64,000 bases of DNA from Undaria pinnatifida (GCA_012845835.1 JABAKD010000005.1:7134655-7198654); one strand, 5' to 3'. Numbered from the stretch's first letter, positions 10,346 to 21,200 are shown. Notes: generated from the letters alone by a model not told the origin. Translations and numbers: made by a program.

Positions 10346-10684
10346 ATGAAACAATCAATACCCCGGACAGCTCATGAGCTAGCGCATCTGTCGTTTATAG
10401 CTCGCGCCTTGCAAACATGTGCAGATGAGCTCTCCTATAGCTCAAGCCAAGGAAAACATGTGCATCTCATGCAGCTCCTTATTGCTCATCACGGTGAAAC
10501 ATGTACAGCTCATGCAGGTCATATAGCTCACCCTGGGCAAATACGTGCAGATGAAATATCTCCTATTGCTCAAGCTTTGAAAATGTGTGCAGATGAGCTA
10601 CATCCGATAGCTCAAGCGGGGAAACCATGTGCAGCTCATGTAGCTCATATAGCTCACCAGTGGGCTGCCCTCGAAAAGAGCTAG
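10346..10684 (+). repeat. 42-bp minisatellite block 1, frame open (112 codons)
   Basis: About six 42-bp units. Translated from ATG at 10346, each gives a 14-residue unit, for example PIAQALKMCADELH followed by PIAQAGKPCAAHVA. The unit length is a multiple of three and no stop falls in this frame until 10682-10684. The peptide is rich in Ala, His and Cys, with no signal peptide and no family I recognise. DNA landmarks are GCAGATGAGCT and CCTATAGCTCA. It may be a repeated coding exon or a minisatellite that happens to stay open. It starts 10 bases after SINE2 copy d. Confidence 0.6.
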
Positions 10685-10737
10685 CTCGAGCTATGGTAGG
10701 CTGATTTGCCCGGGGTTTTGAGCGTTACACACGTCAT

Positions 10738-11160
10738 GTGAGGGTTGTTTGCCAGTTGTCAAACCAAATAAATACGCAGACGCACCACCTTCTCTGCTCA
10801 TCATGCGTGGCTGTCCATCCAAATACGCAAACGCACCACCTTCTACTTCGGCAGATATTTTCAGCTAATGAGCTAGCTCATCTATCACGGATAGCTCGCG
10901 CCTTCAAAGCAGGTGCAGATGAGCCACCTCCTATAGCTCATCCCGGGAAAACATGTGCAGCTCATGCAGCTCCTATTGCTCACCCTGGGCAAATATGTGC
11001 AGATGAGCTATCTTCCATGGCTCAAGCTTTGAAAATGTGGGCAGATGAGCTACATCCTATAGCTCAAGACGGGAAAACACATGCAGCTCATGTAGCTCGT
11101 ATACCTCACTAGTGAGCTACGGTCGAAAACAGCCAGGTCGAGCTATGGTGAGCAGACCTG
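10738..11160 (+). repeat. 42-bp minisatellite block 2, frame open (124 codons)
   Basis: A second, roughly 500-bp-shifted copy of the same array. Five 14-residue units (PIAHPGKTCAAHAA, PIAHPGQICADELS, SMAQALKMWADELH, PIAQDGKTHAAHVA) lie in an open frame to 11112. A unique leader with AAATACGCAAACGCACCACC repeated twice covers 10768-10845. The flank after the array (GAAAACAGCCAGGTCGAGCT) repeats the flank of block 1 (GAAAAGAGCTAGCTCGAGCT), so array and flank were duplicated together. Confidence 0.6.
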
Positions 11161-11925
11161 ATCTGTCCTGAGTGGAATAGTTAGTTAATGTGTTTCACAA
11201 AACATATTCGTTGTGTACCTTGTTTATCTGGTTGCGCCTTCGATTTTTCTCAAAAGTCAGCAGAGATATCCTCAACCGAGTCCTCAGAAAATAGTATATT
11301 AACCTTTACCATACTGTGAGATACACTTGTGGTGACGAAGAAAGGGTATTTATCGAAAAGGCGCTTATATGGCCTGAGATGGAAACCAGGAAGAGACGAG
11401 AAGCGTAATGGGAGAAGGCAAAGGAGCGATCACGGTAGGGCCGACCACACCCTGACTATCTCGGAAAGAAACACACACTATGGGTAGATGTACTTCACGG
11501 GCTGTTGGACTAGCCGACTGGCCGTTCCACAGTTCCACAGCAGCATTCTAAGATGCTGGTGGTGACAGAGTATATGCCCAGTATTAACATAAACGTCCCG
11601 ATACAGGGACGTTGATATTGGACAATGTACCGAATGAAGAGGATGAACAAAATCGTGGTCTCGCCGTAATGTTGCGTTTGTCCGATATCCAAACTGATAT
11701 GCCCAGTGTTCTCGTGCGTACTGACTGCACATCGCCTAGTATGAAACACCGACGGACCTCAACGTCCATAATCCAATGGATGCTGCCGATTCGATCTGTT
11801 GTTCTGTAATCTTCATGTAATCTTCATTGTCTATCTGCATCCGCTCAAGATTCCGGGGCCGCGTCGCCAGCCGGCTCCGATAGTACGGGCGCCGAGTGGG
11901 TACTAGCGTCCCTCCTGCCTTGCCT
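11161..11925. other. unassigned region
   Basis: Overlapping small ORFs on both strands at 11478-11809 have no recognisable family. Nothing else seen. Confidence 0.4.
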
Positions 11926-12010
11926 TTTGCGCATGTTTGGCTTGCGTTTGGTTTGCGTTTGACTTGCGCTTGGCTTGTGTTTGGCGCCGTTGGCTTGCCT
12001 TTGGCCCTCC
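11926..12010. repeat. 12-bp degenerate minisatellite
   Basis: GTTTGGCTTGCG and close variants repeat about six times. Confidence 0.7.
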
Positions 12011-12850
12011 TTTCGTATCAGGCATCGTCTGTTCACTCACCATCATCCACCTCTGGCACCTCAGGCCAAGCTATTCACAGTCATTTGCCGATCTTGGTTG
12101 GTTTTGTACCCGCAAGCGTTCTGCCGCCGCTGCCGGGATCCCCCAAACCGCCGCCAATCGGCTGTGGTTTGATCACCCCCTCCCCGCCCCCCCCCTCCCC
12201 CCCTCCCTGGTAAGAGTAATGAGCAGCAAACCATAACGATTGCAGGAAGCAGAGGATGGGAGCACATAGCGAAGCGAACAAAAAACTGTTATCAGGGACG
12301 CCACCAGATTAGCTAGAGGGCGGTGGTCGGTGATCGAGAAGTTAAGTCTGTTGCTTGTCGCGTTGGGTATTTGAAGCGGGCGCGGCGGGGTTGCCGGCGG
12401 GGGGGCGCTCCTTTCGGGGGGGTGCGGGCGGGGGGGGAGGGGCTGTGCGGTGGAAATGTGTTAGACGGCCACCTCGGAGTGTGTGACCGACGAACCTTTG
12501 CCCAATGTATTCCTAAACGGTACATGGTACGTTAGCACGTGTGTGTGCGATACGAAGTTTTTTTTTTTTGCTTTCTCAATTACCTGTCGTTACGCAAGGC
12601 GGAGGGGAGGGTTCGCTGCGACCTGGCAATCAGTCTTCTTGCCCCTTTTTGCGGTTCATGACACAATAACAACTACGTAATGCTACCGGTCCTGCTGCAA
12701 AGCAAATAGATATATTATATACAGTTGACTGCTTTCATCTGCTGCTACTGCTGCGATTTCCTCCCAAACAAGTAGGAGGGGAGGGGGGAGGGTTGCAGTT
12801 GAAGACGAGGTAGATAAGGTCAACAACAACAATCTATAGCCGATTGTCTA
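12011..12850. other. unassigned region with C-rich and G-rich tracts
   Basis: A C-rich tract lies at 12175-12212 and a G-rich tract at 12385-12445. No supported gene. The poly-proline and poly-glycine ORFs follow from the tracts. Confidence 0.5.
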
Positions 12851-13060
12851 CTCTAACGGCGTAATTCGATGCGAGTAGATGAGGGAAGAAAGGGCTGAAG
12901 TCTTTTCGCGATAAATTGAAGGCACGCACCGTAGTGGGGAGGGGGGGGGGCGCCTGATTAGTGACCCCGCATCTGAGTTCCGTCTAGGGAGGGAGAAGGA
13001 AAAAGAAAAGTTGCGAAGACACTATAGATGGGATGAGAAAACATTGAAAAATCACGAAAA
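12851..13060 (+). mobile_element. SINE1 copy D, 5'-truncated
   Basis: Starts in the body at CTAACGGCGTAATTCGATG. It has GCGAGTAGATGAGGGAAG, TCGCGATAAATTGAAGGCA (12906), GCACCGTAGTGGGGAGG, GTGACCCCGCATCTGAGTTC (12962) and the tail GTTGCGAAGACACTATAGAT with GGGATGAGAAAACATT. No tRNA head. Confidence 0.82.
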
Positions 13061-13455
13061 ATATTGACGTGTGGTATCTCTACCGAGACGATGCGTGATA
13101 TCCAAGCTTCATCCGCGGCGCAATGGCACAAGTTTGGTATCGATACGGTATTGTCCCTCTAATACCTTAACAGTATAGTACTGGCTCCCATACCTTAACG
13201 TTGGCTCTGCCGTCATGTATACGCACGTATGGTAGAACGCCTCGCGATTCAGTCTGAAAAACAAAGTAGACACTACCAGTAGCTAGTAGACACGCTGGTT
13301 GGTGGCGTTGAAGTGTTGCGGTGTTCGTGAGCTGGTGTTCGTTGTGGTGCTGTGGGTTGTGGGGTGCTGTTGGTTGTGGTATGATACAACAAGAGCAGCA
13401 AGAACAATGATAAAAGACAGTATGCCCTCTTCCATTGACCATATTGCATGATATT
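13061..13455. other. unassigned spacer
   Basis: No recognisable gene. A G/T-rich stretch at 13300-13385 contains repeated GTGGT and GTTGTG. Confidence 0.4.
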
Positions 13456-13745
13456 TGCCAGTGTGTGTTCTTCACATCAAGCAGGCTGCGATATTTCCAC
13501 CCATCTACATCCAGCACACAGTGCCCGTGCCGATGCCTCGTAGAGAGACGAGCTCTGCTACTGTTGTGGAGAAAAACGACGACACAGAGATACACATTGC
13601 AAATACAGCAGGGTGATTTGGCCATGCATGAACCGCAATGAACACGCGGGCTTAAAAAGCGCAAGCCAGCACACCAGGCTACTTACAACGAAAAGGGGAA
13701 AACACGTGAGAAAAAGGAAAACGACATAAATAAGAAAGATGGAAA
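13456..13745 (+). mobile_element. R3 retroposon, copy 1
   Basis: Shares with 14100-14430, in order: GTGTGTTCTTCACAT, ATATTTCCACCC, CAGTGCCCGTGC, GAGACAGAGATACACATTGC or variant, GGTGATTTGGCCATGCA, CAAGCCAGCACACCAG. It ends in a purine-rich AAAAAGGAAAACGACATAAA tail. An A/G-rich 3' end in several copies suggests a retroposed element. The RNA source is unknown. Confidence 0.7.
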
Positions 13746-14099
13746 AACCGGTAAATAAAACTTAGATGTGTATGATATCCCCACATACGTACGTACCGGG
13801 TACGTATGTACATATCATACGTCCATAAGCCCTACCAACATTCATTTTTTTCCCAACCATTTCCTAGGCTTCCTTGGCCGTTGGTTGATGTGCTGCGCTA
13901 CTTCAACGCTCGCGCAATTGATTGCTGTCGCGTACGTATGCGATATACATATCATATCATGCGAGTATACGTTTTGCTTCATGAAGCTGCTACTGTGATA
14001 GCGAGTGACTGTGATATTGCGATGCCCTCGTTTGTTCTATTTTACGTTACGTTCTTCTACTCATTACTCAGCTATTACTGTGTACCAGGTGTACGGGTG
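13746..14099. other. unassigned spacer
   Basis: No gene recognised. It has TACGTACGTACC-type short palindromic runs at 13785-13812. Confidence 0.4.
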
Positions 14100-14430
14100 T
14101 GCGGCGTACCTATGTGTGTTCTTCACATTGAAGTGATATTTCCACCCGTCTGCATCGAGCACAACCAGTGCCCGTGCTGGTGCCTCATACACAAACAAGC
14201 TCTGCGGTCAAACTACGAGACAGAGATACACATTGCAAATGGAGCATAGATGGATAGATACTGTAGGGTGATTTGGCCATGCAATGCCAGCCGCAATGAG
14301 CACGTGGGCAAAAAACAAAAATGTGCAAGCCAGCACACCAGACTATTTGCAGCAAATAATAGAAATAAAAGAAAAGTTGAACAAGAAAGAACAGACAAAA
14401 AGAAACCAACGATTGGAAAGAAAGACCTAC
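14100..14430 (+). mobile_element. R3 retroposon, copy 2
   Basis: Direct-orientation copy about 650 bases downstream of copy 1 with the same landmarks. CAGTGCCCGTGCTGGTGCCT is near 14165, CAAACTACGAGACAGAGATA near 14210, GGTGATTTGGCCATGCAATG near 14267 and CAAGCCAGCACACCAGACTA near 14326. The 3' tail is A/G-rich (14355-14425). SINE1 copy E follows directly. Confidence 0.72.
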
Positions 14431-14446
14431 CTACTATGCATAGATT

Positions 14447-14655
14447 TGACCACACAACTCGATGCGAGTTGACGAGGAGGGAAGAAATAATATATGGAAT
14501 ATTCCCGCGATAAAAGCGAAGACGCGTACCGTAGCGGGGAGGCAGGAGAAGAGCCCGCTTAGTGACTCCGCATCTGAGTTACATCTAGGAAAGGAGAAGG
14601 AGAAAGGAAAAGTGCGAAGATGGTAAAAGGGATGAGCAAAAAAACAAAGCAACCA
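14447..14655 (+). mobile_element. SINE1 copy E, 5'-truncated
   Basis: Begins at CTCGATGCGAGTTGACGAGG. It has CGCGATAAAAGCGAAG (14507), GCGTACCGTAGCGGGGAGG (14524), a GTGACTCCGCATCTGAGTTA block (14562) and the tail AAAAGTGCGAAGATGG and GGGATGAGCAAAAAAAC. Confidence 0.82.
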
Positions 14656-14844
14656 AAAACGAGCTATAACAACTACTGTTAACTCGCATGATGAGCATGT
14701 ATGCCAACCATCGTTAAATACCACCACTATTATCAACATTGTTAGTTGCGTTCGCCATCGGACAATGCACGGCATGCGTCGACCACTCACAAAATACACT
14801 ACTACACTACTACACTACTGCGCTACTACTACAGAGCAAGGCAG

Positions 14845-15035
14845 CGGTAGAGGCTGGGGCGGTCGCGTTTGGGACCCTTTTTTTAGCAATGAATGGCTCG
14901 AGGGGTCACTCGCGCGAGTGCATCCCCTCTTCCTTTGCAGCCTGAAAAAACTTTGGTGCTTTTTTAATTTGGCGATAAGAATTCGCAACGGAATGGCTAG
15001 CTACGCTGCGCTAAGCAGACGACCTACTACTACTA
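14845..15035 (+). repeat. dispersed repeat R6, copy 2
   Basis: Shares with copy 1 the GGGACCC...TTTTTAGCAATG context, the perfect 14-base palindrome CACTCGCGCGAGTG (14907-14920), CCTCTTCCTTTGCAGCCTGA and GGAATGGCTAGCTACGCTGC. Confidence 0.65.
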
Positions 15036-15715
15036 TAGTGTCTTCGTCGTGAGGTACAGAGTGGCTCAAATCCAGTAGTGAGCAAGAGGGGTATGGTAGA
15101 GTATGATAGAGTATGATACTACAATGCCACCGTAGTCTTTGCCATAAAAGAATATGGTAGTGGTATTATTGTGGTGCTTGCCGATAAAGCGCTGTGTATA
15201 CTTCAATCCCAAACTAGTTGAATGCTTGTACTCATTGTTCAAATCTATCTCTTCTGTATCTCCGAGGTTAAACGCTAAGAAGGTCGACCCAGAGCTAGTC
15301 GAATACTATCATTGCACTTGCTCAGCTCCCAGCCCCTCTCCGGTTTGCCTCGCCCGTACCTTTGACTTGAAGGGGGCTGTTACTTCCTCTCTCCCTCCGT
15401 TCTCATTTTATTTGCCAACACTATAGTTCACCTGGTACTATGTGAAAAATACCCACCTTCGTTTGACCCCGCCCCCACCATTTTGCGGACACATTCCTTG
15501 GAATTAGTGTGGGGTATTTTTCGCAGTAGCAAAACGGATCAAACAATACCAGGTACCAGGTATTGTATTCAAGACGTGGTTGATTGATATTGATATCATT
15601 ATCATGCCGTATGAAGCACATATTGTCCCTTTCTCGTATATATGTAATGCAATACCAGGTACAAATACTACGTTGAGTTATCGGAGTGCATACAAAAATG
15701 ATGAAAATATTTCGG
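15036..15715. other. unassigned region with TACCAGGTA cluster
   Basis: No gene recognised. It contains the doubled motif TACCAGGTACCAGGTA (15547-15562) and another TACCAGGTA at 15653-15661. A short internal repeat (CAAACTAGTTGAATGC and AGAGCTAGTCGAATAC) lies at about 15210-15305. Confidence 0.5.
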
Positions 15716-15913
15716 TTCTTATTTTATTTTATTTTTTGCTCATCCCATCTATGGTATCGCACCTCTTTCTGCTGCTCCCTCCCTGGACGTAAGTCAGACC
15801 CGAGGCCACTGAGAAGGATGTTCTCCCCCCCCCCACTACGGTACGCGCCGTTCGTTTTATCGCAAGAATAATTCATCATTTTCTTCCCTCGTCTACTCTC
15901 GCGTCGAACTGTG
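15716..15913 (-). mobile_element. SINE1 copy G, 5'-truncated, reverse strand
   Basis: Read on the - strand: TTCGACGCGAGAGTAGACGA, TTGCGATAAAACGAACGG, GCGCGTACCGTAGTGGGG, a diverged CTCGGGTCTGACTTACGTCC and GAGGTGCGATACCATAGATG. It ends GGGATGAGCAAAAAATAAAA, with a short (AATAA)n tail. The tRNA head is missing. Confidence 0.8.
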
Positions 15914-16739
15914 ATACCACAGAAGAACTTGCGTATATATGGGATGAATAATCAGTACCGACCCCGACTGGGCGTGCTAGATGCCACTGATGTAGAAACA
16001 ACAGGTTCTTGTGGAAACATCGAGCTAGACAGAAGTATTCACGCCGGGCTACTTCCTTACGGTGTTGCCCTGGGTTTCTTCCTGTTTCTCTAGCTTACGT
16101 TGTTTATGAACGAACATCAACGCGATGCGGACGCTTGAACACGTTCGATCGCAGGAGCTCCAACCAGGGACATCGATCGGAAGAACCGTCATGTTTTCGA
16201 GGAGGCGCGTCCGGCGAGTCGGTTGGCGTTGCGAACCCCCAACAACAAGCGCAGGCGAGCTTATTGTTATGCTCAGCAAAAGCTTAGTTCACGTAGTTAA
16301 TGGGTTGACCTTTCACCAGTAGTTCAGTGGACTACTGTCATTCCCCCTAATACCTTAACGACTGGCGTCGACATCAAAGCACCAACCAAAGGCAGGAGTT
16401 GGACATGGAGTTTTTGGATTACCCTCGGCTGAAGCAAGGAACGCGTCACCCTCCGTCGGGACCGCTTTGCGAGCGCCGGCGTCGGAAATTCTAAAACCCA
16501 TCAGAGCTCACCCTACTTGGAGTTAGACTAAGAAAATGCTCACGGTGGAAAAGGGTTCACCTATAGGCGGACCCCACCCAGGCCGTGCGTTTGTTAAGAG
16601 GCACGCCACAATCGCTGAGCTAACAGTGGACCCTTTTTGCTACGACAACAGTTTTTCCCACACGAACTCCATGTATTTTCCCCCGAAAAAGGTGCGTGCA
16701 GTTCTAGAGGTGTTAATGTGACTTCTCCGGCACACATCG
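15914..16739. other. unassigned region
   Basis: No recognisable gene. ORFs at 16009-16322 and 16536-16721 have no family I know and no clear splice context. Confidence 0.4.
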
Positions 16740-17545
16740 GGGGGGGGAGCGGGGGGGGGGGGATACGAGGAAGCAGCGGCCCAATTCGGACCCCGTCTGC
16801 CTAGCACATATGGGGGGAAGGGCGTGAGGAATCTTCGCGACGTATACACACACATCTTCGGAGCAGTCTGCCTATTTAGGACCCCGTTTGCCATATCTTC
16901 GGGAGCATCTAAGATGTTTGATTCGGATCTCGTCTGCTGCATCTGGGAAGGGGGGCGGCGTGAGGCATCTCCGCTACCCACGCACCCATACACGTCCGGG
17001 ATCGTTTGCTTAATTCGGACCTCGTTCGACACATATCGGGAGCGTCTGCCAAGTTCGGACCTCGTTTGCTGCATTGGGGAGGGGGGCGGGCGAGGATCTC
17101 CACGATGCAAGCGCACGTGCTTTAGGGCCGTCTAGTTGATTCAGGCCTCGTTCGACACATCAACGGCCGCGTTCATGATACTTAATTCGGACATCGTCCG
17201 CTTCGTTTTGGGGGAGGGTCGTGAGGGATCTACACGACGCACGCACACACGCACGTTTGGGATCGTCTGCCTCATTTCGGACGTCGTTCGCCAAATCTTC
17301 AAAAGCGTCTGCCTAATTCAGACCTCGTTCGTGACATGTTCGAGAGCCTCTGCCTAGTTCGGACGCTGCCCGCTGCATCTAGGGAGGGGATCGTGAGGGA
17401 TCTTCGCGACGCACGCACATGTCTTCGGAAAAATTGCCTATTTAGGACCTCGCCCACCGCATATCGGGAGCGTCTGCCAACTTCGAACCTCGTTCCCTGC
17501 ATTGGGGGGGGGCAAGGGGGGGGCGAGGGATCTCCACGATGCACA
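16740..17545. repeat. composite satellite, about 130-175-bp units
   Basis: Five to six units, marked by GGGCGTGAGGAATCTTCGCG or variants at about 16815, 16957, 17085, 17213, 17388 and 17520. Each contains two or more copies of a shorter block like ATTCGGACCTCGTTCGCCAC, followed by a GGGAGCGTCTGCCAA block. The array opens and closes with G-runs. Minus-strand ORFs through it give Arg-rich repeated peptides, read here as satellite by-products. Confidence 0.85.
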
Positions 17546-17641
17546 TGGGGGTGTTAGAAGCAACCGTGATTGATTTTCATCGTCCCCGACAGCCGGGTGT
17601 TAGAAGCAACCGTGGTTGATTTTTATCGTCCCCGACAGCCG
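17546..17641. repeat. 47-bp tandem duplication
   Basis: GTGTTAGAAGCAACCGTGAT...CATCGTCCCCGACAGCCGG is repeated twice head to tail with only a few differences. Confidence 0.9.
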
Positions 17642-18446
17642 GAGGGCGGGGACGAGGAACAGGACAGGAGCTTTCCACGCAGGGCGAGACTATCAAGACT
17701 CTCCAGGATGACCTGATTTGGACGCGATGCCGGCACGCGACGCCTAAACTACAACAGTCCAGCGCGCTACGAATCACGTCAGAGGGAAAAAGCGGCGACG
17801 AAAAATAACGATTGTAGCATCTTGCGCCGCTCGGTTGGCTGACAATTTGGGAACCCGGACTACAACGGGGGAAGACATACATACCATACCGGGCCCACGG
17901 CAGTGGAGCCAATCTGGACCGGGCGCCGCCGCCCCCTTAGGACGAGAGACCGCTGGAGACGTTCCGAACCATTCCAGTCTGAGGGGCGTGTAAAAGGGAC
18001 AGACTTTTGTTGGTGAGTCATGCCACGGTTGCGGCGGCGTCTAAGTCTTCCTAGGCGACTATACTATGAAGCATGAGGAAGTCGACGGCCCGCCCAAAAC
18101 CTGGGTTGGAGACTTTTTGTTTTTTGCGCGACTTTTTCACAAATTGCATCGAAATAAAAATGGCATCGCACAAATGGCATTGTTAGAAATGCTTGGGCTC
18201 AAGAAATATATCCCCTTCCTACCGTGGCATGTCTGTGGAGGTGGAGGCGGTTCTAGTGGTGAAGTGCCCCATAGAGTACCTGCCCGCAGCGTGTGGGTAT
18301 TGTCGCGTGATGATCAGGTGACGGCCACGCCTAAACGCCGGTCTGACTTCTTCGCCTTGTTGCGTTCTCCCCAGTGCCATTGATGCACTTGATACCCTCT
18401 ATGAGCCCAATGCCGTATTTAGTCAGTTCCTAGGGTCTGCGAGTAT
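17642..18446. other. unassigned GC-moderate region
   Basis: No repeat copy or gene recognised. The - strand ORF at 17577-17912 overlaps the tandem repeat and has no known domain. Confidence 0.4.
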
Positions 18447-18925
18447 TGTGTTTTTTCTCTTCTTTTCTTTTCTTTTCTTTTCCTTTCCCGTTTCGCTTTT
18501 TTTCTTATCTTTCCTATATTTTCTGTGTTTTATTTTGTTTTCTGTTTTTTCCAATTGACTTGAATCTGACGTGCGTATGCGTAGTGATAGGTACCACGTG
18601 TAATATTATGTTTCAAATATATGCGTGGTAGTCTTTTCTGGATGGCAAGCGGGGTAGTCGGGCTTTTTCAGGCGCGAGTAGTGAGACTTATGTACCAGTA
18701 GTATGAACCTGGCAAGTCGTAGGCTGGCTCCCTATTTCATTTTTATATTTTTCTGGCGGAGGCCTTATTTGCGTCAGCTATGATATATGCGTGCACCACT
18801 TTTCTTTTTGTTTGTGTTTTTTCCCGTGGGGTATTCCTCCACTCCAGAGTGACTGGAGCCTGTCCTCTGACCACGGACTTGATTATGCGAGTAAATGTGA
18901 GAACAACAACAACCTCAATCACTCC
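18447..18925 (+). repeat. large inverted repeat, left arm
   Basis: Starts with a pyrimidine-rich tract (18447-18553), then CCAATTGACTTGAATCTGAC, GTAGTGATAGGTACCACGTG, GTCAGCTATGATATATGCGT (18773-18792), GGGGTATTCCTCCACTCCAG (18829-18848), ACGGACTTGATTATGCGAG and GAGAACAACAACAACC. The reverse complement of 19690-20150 follows the same order at roughly 85 percent identity by eye. Confidence 0.88.
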
Positions 18926-19689
18926 TTCGCCTACTTTCAAAACGGTTCTATACTCTCTTCCATTCCCTTATTTTGTCCCAGCCACTTTTCCGCCTTTGCA
19001 AGGGATATAGTTGTCACTCCTTCGTGTTCCACCATGACCTTTCTCTACCCTCCCGCGTTTCGAAATTTGGCCACTTAAGCGCCTTTGGAACAAAGGTATT
19101 TTCTCCATCATCGCAAGTACTCCACAGACACTCCGTGCCACCTCTGCATCGCTTTCACAGAGACAGAGCCTCGACACGCATAATCCATTCACCCCTCCCG
19201 CTTGGTGCAACAGAGGCCGCCATGCGACATGCTCAACCACATAACGGCGAAGAGCGTCAGCCACTCACTGGCCCATGTACTCCCCCGCACTGTAAGTCCG
19301 CGATCAAGTAGGTTGAAGGGGGTCGCCCTTCCACGCCGGCAGGAACCTACCGCCTCACAGACATTGTAATCTACACGAGAGGCCGTTTCATCGCCTAATA
19401 TTTTAAGCTGCCGAAGCGGTGTGCTGTTGGTCCGGCTGTTTGTTGTATAATGTGCCAGATACCTATTACGGGAGAACATACTGTTACTAACCAGGACCAA
19501 ATATGGTCAAGAAAAGCAGTGGAATGTATAGGTTTTTGTGTACACAGCGGGTCCTAACTGCTATGGTCCACCGTAGTACTAAGCCAGGGGTAGCACGATT
19601 TGGCCACAGTATTGCTAACTGGCGAGGTTGTTGAACTAAACCAACTAAACCAGATAACAACTAACCAATATCGCTGGAACATCATTCTT
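18926..19689. other. spacer between inverted-repeat arms
   Basis: About 765 bases. ORFs on both strands have no recognised domain, so no transposase is evident. It contains a MITE1 copy at 19464-19578. Confidence 0.6.
19464..19578. mobile_element. MITE1 copy 2, diverged
   Basis: C-TA-TTACGGGAG at 19463-19473 starts the element and CCACCGTAG-TA at 19569-19578 ends it. The interior matches copy 57363-57473: AGGACCAAATATGG, AATGTATAGGTTTTTGTGTA and GCGGGTCCTAACTGC. Length about 111 bases between the TA dinucleotides. The right terminus has CCGTAG instead of CCGTAA. Confidence 0.8.
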
Positions 19690-19693
19690 GTGA

Positions 19694-19728
<35 letters not shown>

Positions 19729-20345
19729 TTCACATTAACTCGCATAATCAAGTCCGTGGTCACAGGACAGGCTCCAGTCACTCTCGAGTGGAGGAATACC
19801 CCAGGAAAAAAAACACAATCAAAGCCAAAAGTGGTACACGCATATATCATAGCTGACGCAATTCATGCCTCCGCCCGAAAATATAAAAGTGAAATCGAGA
19901 GTCAGCCTACGATATGCCAGGTCCATACTGGTGCATACGTGCATACTCGCGGCTGCAAAAACCGACTACACCGCTTGCACCCAGAAAAGACTACCACGTA
20001 TACGTTACACGCGGTACCTATCACTACGCATGCGCACATCAGACTCAAGTCAATTGGAAAAAAGAAGAGGAAAGACAAGAAAAGACAGAAAAACGAAAAG
20101 AAAGAAAAGAAGAGAAATAAAAGAAAGGAAAACGAAAGAAAACGAAAAGAAAAGAAAGAAAAAGAAAGAAGAGAAAAGAAAAGAAGAGAAAAGAAAAGAA
20201 GAGAAAAGAAAAGAAGAGAAAAGAAAAGAAGAGAAAAGAAAAGAAGAGAAAAGAAAAGAAGAGAAAAGAAAAGAAGAGAAAAGAAAAGAAGAGAAAAGAA
20301 AAGGAGAGAAAAGAAAAGAAGAGAAAAGAAAGAAAATAAAAAAGA
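19690..20345 (-). repeat. large inverted repeat, right arm with purine tract
   Basis: Inverted partner of 18447-18925. Read on the + strand: GTTGTTGTTTTCACATTAAC, CTCGCATAATCAAGTCCGTG, GAGGAATACCCCAGG, ACGCATATATCATAGCTGAC and GACTCAAGTCAATTGGAAAA (20043-20062). The homologous purine tract follows, expanded on this side by (AAAAGAAGAG)n at about 20160-20330. The ORF of Lys/Arg/Glu repeats here is a by-product. Confidence 0.88.
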
Positions 20346-20399
20346 AAGCGATCAAAAACAGCGTTTTTCGCTACCAAGGTACCAGGTAGTCGCTAACTA

Positions 20400-20520
20400 G
20401 GCGATGAGATTGTTTGGGTTGGTTTGTCGGCATGCACTCTCGAGTTTTGTCTCGAAATCGCTGTTGGGTGAGGTACAGAGCTCCAGAGGTAGGAGCCTCA
20501 GATGCATGTGGCGCGACCAC
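20400..20520 (+). repeat. R9 repeat, partial
   Basis: Carries GAGATTGTTTGGGTTGG, TCTCGAAATCGCTGTTGGGT, GAGGTACAGAGCTCCAGAGG and AGGAGCCTCAGATGCATG in R9 order. The 5' part is lost. Confidence 0.55.
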
Positions 20521-20729
20521 CACCTGAGGCCGCGTCAGTTCATTGGTCAATGCATCAGTCAAGGCGTCAGTTCTTTATTCGCATCCGAGAGAAACGATGT
20601 CCTCGACGTGACGCAAGAGGCAGACACCCGCAAGCGGAGGTTCAGACGTGTGCAAGCAGCGCCGACCGAAAAGGACCACCCAGCCTATTCCGTCCGCATG
20701 CTACGTTTAGAGGGTGCCACCACCTCACA

Positions 20730-20860
20730 CTATCTCACTCGCGGCTGACTTTCAGGAAAAAAGGAAAGTGCAACCGATTAACAATGCCATGGCCTGCTGT
20801 AGGTGTTGAACGAACAATAGTGAAAAACGAAAACGTTTTCCAACAATATTCGATCGTTTC
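20730..20860 (-). repeat. R9 repeat, partial, reverse
   Basis: On the + strand reads AAAGTGCAACCGATTAACAA, TGCCATGGCCTG and GTAGGTGTTGAACGAAC, the complement of the R9 core. Confidence 0.6.
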
Positions 20861-21059
20861 TCTTCGATATAAACAACAAAAAACGCGGAAGTGTGCTATC
20901 TCTATCGTAGCACGCCTCTTCCACTGCTGGGACGCAAAAGCGGAATGTCTGTGCCCGCCCGGGAAAGGCGTCTTTGGACGGACCCAGCCGTAATACTCCC
21001 CGCCCTTGTGGAGGGAACCTTTGGGGTGCCTGAGGCATGCCACCGCGGTCGAGGAGGGG

Positions 21060-21200
21060 CCTAATTTTTTCTCAGCTTCCTGCATGAGGAGCTCTATGTA
21101 TCAACCGACTATCACAAACAGCTTGGCTTTGATAAGAAAATGTAAGACCAACTCGATGCACAGCAGTCTCATGGGCTATACTAGGGATGAAGCGACCACA
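21060..21200 (-). repeat. R9 repeat, weak partial copy, reverse
   Basis: GCTTGGCTTTGATAAGAAAA, CAACTCGATGCACAGCAGTC and TCATGGGCTATAC follow the reversed R9 core order but are strongly diverged. Confidence 0.45.

Noticed and set aside
15255-15300. TCTCCGAGGTTAAACGC as a 5S rRNA gene
   Set aside because: The similarity covers only one short block, and the rest of 5S rRNA is not there.
16640-17116. 158-codon minus-strand ORF with repeated peptides
   Set aside because: It is a by-product of the composite satellite. Unit lengths of 128-175 break the frame elsewhere.
20045-20400. Lys/Arg/Glu-rich and Phe/Ser/Leu-rich ORFs
   Set aside because: They are translations of the purine tract of an inverted-repeat arm in different frames.
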